Under the pieces are notes generated by a model, which was not told the origin of the DNA, searched no databases, and saw only the letters and a list, made by a program, of their open reading frames with translations. The translations under genes were made by a program, and so were the position numbers. A DNA stretch of 64,000 bases from Cerioporus squamosus (Eukaryota; Basidiomycota; Agaricomycetes; Polyporales; Polyporaceae), in NCBI GenBank assembly GCA_022592435.1, contig JABYQS010000051.1, positions 124,001 through 188,000 on the forward strand. The letters run 5' to 3'. How positions within the stretch are numbered: the stretch's first letter is position 1; each line of letters starts with the position of its first letter. Shown one piece after another: positions 55,773 to 64,000 of the stretch.

Positions 55773-58040
55773 TTATGCACGACCGCCTCCCTGGAGCGCC
55801 TTCATTCGCGCCTCCGCCGCCCGCGCCCTCCTCTCCCGCTCAATCTTCGCCCTCATTTCAGGTGTCAGACCTGCCACGCTCTCCGTAGTGCCCGACGCCC
55901 CTCCCAGCTTCCTCGGACCGTTTGCGGGCTCCTCCTTCACCTTGCGTGGCTTCGGCTCCTCCACAGGTGGTGGCGGCGGCGGAGAGGCGGCCTCACGCTC
56001 CTTCTCCCGAACCTCGCGTTCCTTCACCTTGTCCTTCAGACCCTTCCGCCGCGCCTTCTTCTTCTCCTCGCGGCCCTCCTCCATCTCAGCGCTGAGCAGG
56101 CTCGGGACCCGCGCGCCGTGCTCGGTGCCCAGCCAGTCCCACCAGTCCGGGTGCGCGGCGGCACAGCGGCGGAAGACGTCGCGGACGGCCTTTGTGCGTG
56201 CGAGGTCGTAGGCTGTGCGGTGGCCGCCCTTGCCTTTGGGCAGCCGCGGCGCGTCCTCCGGGTCGGACTCGACCCCGGATTCGTCTCCTGCTGGCCCGGT
56301 GCTGGAGGGCACGGCGAGCGTGGGATCGGCGCGGAGGTCCTCGAGCAGCCACTTGGTGATCTCTTCCTGGCCGCAGTGCGCGGCGACTTGGAGGAGGGTC
56401 CCGCCCCGTTCGTCTGTCCAGTCCGGAACGGGGGTGTTGATGCCACCGAGGACGGCACCTTCGCGTTCCCAGAATGTCTTGAGCGTGTCTAGGCGGCCGC
56501 GTTTGATCATGTCCAGGAGTCGGGCCCATTTGTCCCGGAGCTGCTCTTCTTCTGGTGAGAGCTGGGGGACCGCAGGCTTGTCCTTTTGTTTTGCGGCTTC
56601 GGGCTGCGGTGAAGGGACGGGTTGGGGCTTCGGCTTGGGAAGCGAGGCGAGCAGGGCTTCGTCCTGCGCGCGGAGAGCTTCTTCGGTGAGATGCGAAACC
56701 TTGACGCGAGTGAGTTCTTGCAGACAGCGGGAGAGTTCCGCTTGTGTCTGGGGACGGACGGAAGTGAGGACCGGGCTCAGGTCGGGCGTGTGCGACGTGA
56801 GTGACTTACCGGGCGCCGAGTGGGAAAGGGGAATGTACGCAGCCGTTCGTCGCCTGTGACATCGGCGGGTGAGTGAAACAATAGGAGAGCTGGAGAAGCA
56901 GAGGGTACCTTTCTCGATGACAGCACCTTCGTAGTCGAGGAAGATGCGGCGGTTGGAGACGCTTGCGCGGATCCAGATACGCTCGCAGTCGTGGATGTCA
57001 TCCGCCCAATCTTGTAGCAGATTGCGGATGTCCTGTGCACACGGTCAGTATAATTGGTCGGCCGAGGGGAAATGGCCACTTACGTCGCGAAGGGCCTGTT
57101 CTCCGTACCGACGGAGCATGGCTCCGGCACTGACAGCTTTGGATTTGGCGTTGTCGTTCAGACCCTGCGAACCACCCTGTTTGCGACGCGCTGGTGGTGT
57201 GATCGTGAGTGAGGGAAGGGTCGGAGTGTATCTGATGACACATACTGGTATAGCGGTGGAAGGTCTTGTGCTTGAGGACCTCAATCTCGGGCTTGGGCTT
57301 CCTCGGCTTGCCCTTCTTGGTCAGTCCTCCTTCGTCGTCGTCTCCGTCGGGTCGCTTGACGCGAACAATTGCACCGGCGAAATGTCCGCCAGCGGTCATG
57401 AAGAGTGCCCAGGTGCGTCCGTGTTCTCCGCCAATCTGCAGCTCCTTGAGCTCGGAGAGGTATTCGGTGGGTGGGGTGGAAGACGAAAAGATGGCCTTGT
57501 ATATGCCGATCTGAGTAGAGGGTGGGGAATGGAACCATACTAGAGGTGTCTGTGGTAGTGTGGGTTTGGAGGATTCTGGGGAGGATGGACGAGCGAGCTT
57601 GCGGGTCTTTTGGACAAGAGCAGCGACGGCGTCCGAGTCGTCCGAGTCGCCGTCTGAAGAGGATGCAGAGCCAGATATGGAGTCCTCAAGGCCTGGTCCA
57701 GTGTGAGTAATTTCATAGAGTTGCTATGAGGCTGGCATACCATCTACAAGTTGCGCAAATTGGGCTTCCGCCACAGGTTCACCACCGTTAAGACGGATCT
57801 TGACATTGTATCGGTGCCAATCGGAGCGAAAGTGGGCGCGCTGGTCGTCGACGTCTACGAAGGTCGCGCCAAGGCAGATATTGCACGCGCGCGAGCCGGC
57901 CGTGGGTTGAGGGGAGGAGGGGGAGTCTCCGGTGGCGGGGGCGGCTCCGCGACTTGATTGAGGATGTTGCGAGGAACAAGGGTATCGAGGAGTTCTCTAG
58001 GGAGAGAAAAGAGGTGGTATTGGTGGTACTGTTGAGACAT
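55773..58040 (-). CDS. VMS1: VMS1/ANKZF1-like peptidyl-tRNA hydrolase of ribosome quality control
   Basis: Vms1 releases stalled nascent chains from 60S ribosomes and recruits Cdc48/p97. The product begins MSQQYHQYHLFSLPRELLDT. A C2H2-type finger follows (CNICLGATFVDVDDQRAHFR with SDWHRYNVK). The VLRF1 domain has IGIYKAIFSSSTPP, TWALFMTAGGHFAGAIVRV, HKTFHRYT and RRKQGGSQGLNDNAKSKAVS. The GGSQ Gln is the catalytic residue in the family. Then GAMLRRYGEQALRD and RIWIRASVSNRRIFLDYEGA. Ankyrin repeats are GTLLQVAAHCGQEEITKWLL and HRTAYDLARTKAVRDVF. A coiled coil leads to IERERRARAAEARMKAL, which contains RERRARAAEAR, an exact fit to the Cdc48-binding VIM pattern R-x5-AA-x2-R. The end is LQGGGRA. 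Six or more exons. Confidence 0.92.
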
Positions 58041-58490
58041 CGCTAGCGATACAGGTGGTGCGAGGAGAATATAGAGACAAAGTGCTTGGTCGGACGCGAT
58101 GTTATAAGTCAGGCAGCGATCTGTCGGGCGATGAGGTGACTCGGGTCAGAGCACAGCGCCGACGGGACTCGGGACGCGAACTGACTGTGACTGTCGCTGT
58201 AGCTGACAGATGCGCTTGCCCGAGCAGACAGATACGCTCGTCCGAGCAGGAGTGAGTTAGCAAGCCACGCGAGAGAGCCGGAACCCGCGCGAGCTGGGAG
58301 GGACGCACAGAACGGGAGAGATCTGAGTGAGATCTGGATGAGGTCAGAAGCGCCACAACCCAAACGCGCGTCTGCACGCGTCCGGGCGTCTCTGCGTGTG
58401 TCCTGGACGCGTCGAGCCTCGTCTGAATCCTCCGCTCGTCCTCCCTCGACGTGACAGTCCTCCGTGCTACGCGTATTGCGAAGACACAAA
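58041..58490 (+). promoter_or_regulatory. Divergent promoter VMS1 / POL3 with two MluI cell-cycle boxes
   Basis: ACGCGT occurs at 58376-58381 and 58407-58412, 80-115 bp before the POL3 ATG, and a third time at 58565-58570 after the start. MBF-type factors bind this site to switch on DNA replication genes at G1/S in yeasts. Use here is inferred. Confidence 0.6.
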
Positions 58491-61400
58491 ATGGCCACCG
58501 TATCTCCGTCCTCCAAGGAGAACATCCCCTTCCATGGCGGGTACGTGCCCACCACCGCGTCGCGACGCGTCTGACCACCACCGGCTGCCTAGGGACACGA
58601 GCTTCAAACTACACATGGACCTCGATCCCGATGCCCAACCGCCTGCTGCCAAGAAGCGCAAGCTCGGTCCTGCCAACTCTCAGCCCACCAAGTCCTCCTT
58701 CGCCGACGTCCTCCAGAGACTCAAGGACGATGCCAACGAATCCAAAGGTCCGTCTCAGCTTTTGGTCCTCTGTCCTCCCTCTCACACCTGCTTTAGAGGC
58801 GGAAGGGGGTGCAGACTGCTGGGCCCGTCCCCCGCTATCCCCACTCAACCCCAAGCGCGATGCTATCAGTCAGTCCAGTCCTCTATAACACCACACACAT
58901 TCATTCTCACTCAACCACCCCAGCCTTCCAGCAGATAGATATCGAAGACTCGGTAGACCATCAGACTGGTGGAACTACCCTCAGAATGTTCGGTGTCACA
59001 GAGGTGCGCCATCTTCATTCCCGCTTACCCCAACCCCCTCTCACCTCTTGTCTACATGCAGAACGGCCACAGTGTCCTTGCTCATGTTACCGATTTCCTT
59101 CCTTACTTCTACGTCGCGACACCAAGAGGATTTCAGCAGGAAGACTGCGATCCGCTCATGTATTACCTCAACGTCAGTCCTTCTCCCCTTCGACCCTCAT
59201 ACATCCTGACATGCCAACAGCAAGCTGCCACTGGGCCCGCTGCTGTGAGAGCAGTTGAGCTTACAACCAAGCGCAGTCTATGGGGATACAGAGGAGACGA
59301 CTGGGTCAGCTTCATCAAGATCACCCTCGCTGACCAGAGGAGCTTGCCTAGAGTCCGAGATAAGTTCCCATCTCCTTTGTTTGGCTGTATCCATCTGATA
59401 CCGTTCCTTCTCCACGTCTCTTCGAGCGAGGCGAGTGTAGGTTCAATGACCTCTTCAACGCGGAAGTCGCAACTTTCGAGAGCAATATCGCCTATACCCT
59501 TCGCTTCATGATCGACACCAAGGTATGCTGCTTCACCCATCCCTCGGCACCAGCGTGTAACCGTTGTACAGGTGGTCGGCATGAACTGGATCGAGATCCC
59601 AGCTGGGCAGTATACCCTGCTCGACGGCAAGGACAGAAAATCTCATTGCCAGATCGAGCTCAGCGTCAGGCAAGTTCCAGCGCCGCCATGTCTGACGTTT
59701 GCTCATACTATCTACCAGATGGGACCGATTCATCTCGCATGCGCCTGAAGGCGAATGGTCGAAAACCGCTCCCTTGCGCATCTTGAGCTTCGATATCGAG
59801 TGCGCCGGTCGCAAAGGTATCTTCCCCGAGGCCAACGTCGATCCTGTCATTCAGATCGCGAACATGGTGACGCGACAAGGTCCGTTGATTGCTTGCGTGA
59901 ACAGTAGCGTTCTGGCTCATCTTTCGCAGGCGAGAGCAAACCATTCATTCGCAACATCTTCACATTGAATACCTGCGCGCACATTGTCGGCTCTCAGGTC
60001 ATCTCCTTCCAAGATGAAGCTGAGATGCTTGTGAAGTGGCGAGACTTCGTGGAGGAGGTCGACCCTGACATCGTCATCGGATACAACATCGCCAACTTCG
60101 ATATACCGTACCTGCTTGACCGTGCCAAGGCGCTCAAGGCTGGCAAGTTCCCCTTCCTAGGCAAAATCAAGAGTACGTCCTGTCTATTCGCAGTGACTCG
60201 CAGGGATCGTAACAGACTTCGACAGATAAGCAGACTCAGACGAAGGACACGCACTTCTCGTCAAAAGCTTTCGGACAGCGTGACTCCAAAGACACTCCCC
60301 TCGATGGCCGTATACAGATCGATATCCTGCAGTACATGCAGCGAGAGTACAAGCTCCGGAGCTACACTCTCAACTCTGTCTGTGCGCAGTTCTTGGGCGA
60401 GCAGAAAGAGGATGTCCACCACTCGGTCATCACGGAGCTCCAGAACGGCACACCGGAGTCGCGACGTCGTCTAGCCGTCTACTGTTTGAAGGTGCGCCTC
60501 TCTTCTGGAGCTGTGGATGCGCTAGTCTGATTGCTAGTGCAGGATGCGTACCTGCCTCAGCGGCTGATGGACAAGCTCATGTGTTTCATCAACTACACGG
60601 AGATGGCTCGTGTTACCGGCGTCCCGTTCAACTACCTGCTCGCTCGTGGTCAGTCGATCAAGGTATTGTCGCAGCTGTTTCGAAAAGCCAACGACGAGGG
60701 ATATGTCGTGCCTGCGTTGAAGGGCGAAGGCGAGCAGTATGATCATTTGCGAAGGGACAGCCTGGCTGACTCATGTTCGTCAGGTTCTGAGGAGCAGTAC
60801 GAGGGTGCCACTGTCATTGAGCCCAAGAAGGGATACTACGACGTGCCGATTGCGACACTCGATTTCAGTTCACTGTATCCATCCATCATGATGGCACACA
60901 ATCTGTGTTATACGACACTGCTCGATAAGGCCACCGTAGACCGCTTGGGTCTCGTCAAGGACCTCGACTATGTCCAGACGCCAAACAACGGTGGGATCTA
61001 TCTCTGAGGTCTTTTCTTGCTGTCCTGATCGCGTACGTGTAGACCTCTTTGTCAAGTCTTCGAAACGGAAGGGTTTGCTACCGACTATTCTCGAGGACCT
61101 GATCAGTGCTCGTAAGCGGGCAAAGGCGGACTTGAAGAAGGAGACCGATCCGTTCAAGCGTGCGGTCTTAGATGGTCGCCAACTTGCCTTGAAGGTTAGG
61201 ACGAACAATCTGAACGTTGCTCACAAGATGTTGCTGATATACGATACAGATTAGTGCCAACTCCGTGTACGGATTCACGGGAGCCACCATCGGCAAGCTG
61301 CCATGTTTGCCTATATCGTCCAGTACGACCGCGTACGGCCGACAGATGATCGAGAAGACGAAGCAGGAGGTCGAGGCCGAGTACTGCCGAAACAACGGCT

Positions 61401-62767
61401 ACAAACACGACGCAATGGTCATCTACGGCGACACGGACTCGGTCATGGTGCGCTTTGGCCCCACAGACCTGGAGACGGTGATGCGCATGGGGAGCGAGGC
61501 AGCGGACTTTGTGACGAGCAAGTTCATCAAGCCGATCAAGCTTGAGTTCGAGAAGGTGTACTTCCCGTACTTGCTTATCAGCAAGAAAAGGTATGCGGGG
61601 CTGTATTGGACGAAGCCCGAGAAGTATGATAAGATGGATACGAAGGGTATCGAGGTGCGTTGTGTGTTTTGTGGCCGTTTTGTTGTCTATGAGGCTGATG
61701 GAGCTGTGTAGACTGTGCGGAGAGATAACTGTCGCCTTGTGTCCACGGTCATTGAGACGTGCCTGCACAAAATGCTTATCGATCGCGATGTCAAGGGCGC
61801 GGAGGAGTGGGTTATATGCCTATGTCCATGCCTTGGGAAAGCACGCTGACGACGACTGTAGTTACGTGAAGCAAGTCATCTCCGATCTTCTGCAGAACAA
61901 GATCGACATGTCGCAGTTGGTGATCACGAAGGCCTTGGCAAAAGCTGGTGAGCACTAAGTGCTGATTACTCGTGACCAGTCCCTCCTAATGTCATTCTTG
62001 GACCACAGACTACGCTGCGAAGCAAGCACACGTCGAGCTCGCTGAGCGCATGAAGCAGCGAGATGCAGGCTCGGCCCCGGCTCTGGGTGACAGAGTAGCG
62101 TACGTGATCATCAAGGGCATCAAGGGTGCAGCCGCGTACGAGAAGTCGGAAGACCCGATCTACGTTCTCGAAAACAACATCCCGATCGACACCAAGTACT
62201 ACCTCGATAACCAGCTTGCCAATCCGTTGATGCGTATCTTCGAACCTATCCTTGGGGAGAAGGCGAACTCCCTTCGTATGTTCCGTATTAGGCTCTCGGT
62301 GTGGTCCCGTACTGACTGACCCTTGCTCGCAGTCTCTGGCGATCATACCCGCACGATCCAGATTGCGACACCTACGGTCGGTGGGCTCATGAAGTTCGCT
62401 GTCAAGACGGTGACTTGCTTGGGGTGCAAGACACCTCTGCGACCCAACAACAGCGTGAAGGGTGAGTGCTCGCGGTCGACCGATGTCTTGGACCACCTGC
62501 TGACGTCTTGCTGCAGGCGGTGCCGTGTGCAACAACTGCCGACCAAGGGTGGGGGAGCTGTACCAGAAGCAGGTGATGAACACGTCCGAGCTGCAGGTGC
62601 GCTTCTCGCGGCTGTGGACGCAGTGCCAGCGGTGCCAGGGATCGCTGCACCAGGATGTGTTGTGCACGAGTCGAGACTGCCCGATCTTCTACATGCGGAA
62701 GAAGGCGCAGAAGGACGTGGAGGACGCGAATACGGTGTTGGAGCGGTTCGAGGGCGAGATTTGGTAG
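58491..62767 (+). CDS. POL3: DNA polymerase delta catalytic subunit
   Basis: The main lagging-strand replicative polymerase, family B, with 3'-5' proofreading. It starts [20 protein letters not shown]. The N-terminal part has [20 protein letters not shown] and [19 protein letters not shown] residues. Exonuclease motifs: [32 protein letters not shown], and the YCLKDAYLP Asp restored by splicing. Polymerase motifs: [37 protein letters not shown] and [13 protein letters not shown]. The C-terminus has two Cys clusters: [16 protein letters not shown] with AVCNNCRPR, and [20 protein letters not shown] with [10 protein letters not shown], the second of which holds the 4Fe-4S cluster in this family. 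The end is [12 protein letters not shown]. About 18 exons, no frame break seen; about 1,080 residues, as expected. Confidence 0.95.
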
Positions 62768-63397
62768 GCTGGCTCCTGTGAGCTGCCATGCTGTGTGTGA
62801 TCTGCGTTCTCGTGTGCTGTTGCGCTTGGGCTTGTACTTATATTTATGGACGGCTTGCATATCATCTTTGTACTAATAGTAGCATGCCTCATTGTCTTAT
62901 CGCATAGCTTTCAGGCTGATCACGCGGGGGTCATCGAACCGCGGTAACCACGGTACATATGTATGAACTTCATCGATACGGCGTTCTCCTCCTGGTATCG
63001 TATCACACATAGATTCGATCGGTGTGCCGGAGACAATGTGTCATCTCTGACGAGCGTGAGCTACTAAACGGATGCATGTCTGAATGTCTGCTCCCCGGAG
63101 TCCGGACCAACCGAGGACGGTCAAAACTACGGCCCATGTGGGCACGGGGAGCCTACGGTCGGCCATGTCCTCGCTCCGAACGAGGACATTAGCTATCCAA
63201 ACCAGTCCGAACACGCGAGCAGGAGGGATCAGTCGCAGTGGTTCGTGGTTGGTGTAAGCAGGTCTACGAAGCTAAGGGGGGTTAGTGCCATTGCTCTGGC
63301 GCCAAGGAGACGACTCTACTCACCATCGACCACGTTGACGGCGGACACCAATGAGCCGGAGGGTCGCTGATCCGAATCACTATCAAGCCGCACAAGG
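62768..63397. other. Convergent 3' region with a short palindrome
   Basis: POL3 and the BRAP2-like gene end toward each other. No gene seen. ATGTCCTCG and CGAGGACAT at 63165-63189 form a 9 bp stem with a 7 nt loop; TCCGAAC and GTCCGGAC variants recur nearby (63098-63215), so it may be a small repeat. Confidence 0.5.
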
Positions 63398-64000
63398 TCA
63401 ATGTTTGCCTCTCTTCCGTCTGCTCGCAGTCTTCGATTCATTGGCCTGAACCTCCAGCGTACCACCAGCAGCTTCTGCTGCGACGCCGTCTCCGTTCTCG
63501 ATCTTGCTCTTCGCTTCCAGGAAGAACATCACATCGCGGACTTGGTCCTGGAGCTCCTGCACCTTCTCCTTCATTTCGGCAGACTCCCTCGACGCAGCCT
63601 CTGCCTGCTCCTTCGCCGCAGCGAGGTTCTTCATGAGCCCCTCGCTCACCGCCCGCTCCTCCCTCAGCTCTTTCGCCAGCGACCGCGCGAGCTCGGATGC
63701 CTTCTCGGCGCGTTTCTCCGCTCTGGCCTTCTCCCGCTCTAGCTCGGCGATGCGCGCCTCGTCCTCTGTGGCACGCTGAGCCGCATCCTCGCGCGCACGC
63801 GTCCGTCCAAGCTCGACCTCTGCACTGAGCTGCTCTACCAGCTTGCGCATGGCGTCGACCTGGCTGCGGAGCTCCGCAGTCTGCTCCTCGTAGAACGTCC
63901 GCTGCGAGTCCAGCTGCGACGTGAGCAGGTAGGAGTACTCGATCCCGATCGCTTCGATCTTCTCGGCGGTGAGCGCGTCGGCTGCTGTGGGTCCGCCGCC
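63398..64000 (-). CDS. BRAP2/ETP1-like RING-ZnF-UBP protein, C-terminal part only
   Basis: The gene runs off the right edge, so only the last 200 residues are here, in one exon. It shows KIEAIGIEYSYLLTSQLDSQ, RTFYEEQTAELRSQVDAMRK, then a long coiled coil (ARIAELEREKARAEKRAEKA, KEKVQELQDQVRDVMFFLEA). The end KTASRRKRGKH is basic. The segment GLEYSYLLTSQLDSQR-like followed by VRDVMFFLEA is the C-terminal signature of BRCA1-associated protein 2 homologues, E3 ligases that restrain signalling in animals and act in ethanol response in yeast (Etp1). The RING and UBP zinc-finger parts must lie beyond 64000. Confidence 0.8.
   Translation of the reverse strand, partial: GGGPTAADALTAEKIEAIGIEYSYLLTSQLDSQRTFYEEQTAELRSQVDAMRKLVEQLSAEVELGRTRAREDAAQRATEDEARIAELEREKARAEKRAEKASELARSLAKELREERAVSEGLMKNLAAAKEQAEAASRESAEMKEKVQELQDQVRDVMFFLEAKSKIENGDGVAAEAAGGTLEVQANESKTASRRKRGKH

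Noticed and set aside
1..64000. tRNA genes, rRNA genes and CRISPR arrays
   Set aside because: Reading for T-loop words (GGTTCGA..) with matching acceptor stems gave no cloverleaf, and there are no evenly spaced repeats; a tRNAscan run would be decisive.

Overview
The window reads as nuclear DNA of a filamentous basidiomycete, most likely an Agaricomycete of the polypore type. Almost every gene is cut by several short GT-AG introns of about 50-75 nt, gene density is about one per 2.5-3 kb on both strands, and the proteins are eukaryotic housekeeping families alongside fungus-specific ones (AUR1, velvet, HET, CCZ1, THP3). The order-level placement is an inference from protein character, not from a database search.

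Layout. 1.4-16.3 kb is a dense housekeeping block: RPL43 (+), a CCCH zinc-finger protein (-), CCZ1 (+), a DUSP-type ubiquitin protease (+), dihydroxyacetone kinase (+) and inositol phosphorylceramide synthase AUR1 (+). 16.3-27.9 kb is sparse. It holds an MFS hexose transporter with a long upstream region rich in CreA/Mig1-type sites, a MITE-like element with TA target duplication, and a HET-domain protein. 27.9-43 kb is again dense: TIM23, a velvet regulator, a CYSTM mini-protein, cytochrome c1, a THP3/LENG8-like SAC3-GANP protein, SEN2 (-), dynein intermediate chain and alanine:glyoxylate aminotransferase. 43.6-51.1 kb has the large sulfite reductase beta subunit (-), RPL30 (+) and an ARP9-like protein (-). 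51.4-53.5 kb holds weak hypothetical genes around a CpG-depleted relic. 53.6-64 kb has phosphomannomutase (-), VMS1/ANKZF1 (-), DNA polymerase delta POL3 (+) and the 3' end of a BRAP2/ETP1-like gene (-), cut by the window edge.

The genes do not form a biosynthetic cluster or defence island. They cover translation, membrane traffic, ubiquitin turnover, glycerol and C2 metabolism, sphingolipid synthesis, sulfur assimilation, RNA processing, chromatin and replication. Several neighbours share short divergent promoters (ZC3H/CCZ1, SEN2/dynein, sulfite reductase/RPL30, VMS1/POL3). The points most worth checking are two single-base frame breaks inside otherwise intact genes (hexose transporter and sulfite reductase), the TA-flanked hairpin element, the CpG-depleted relic, the CreA-site cluster, and the MluI boxes upstream of POL3. 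I found no convincing previously undescribed system.
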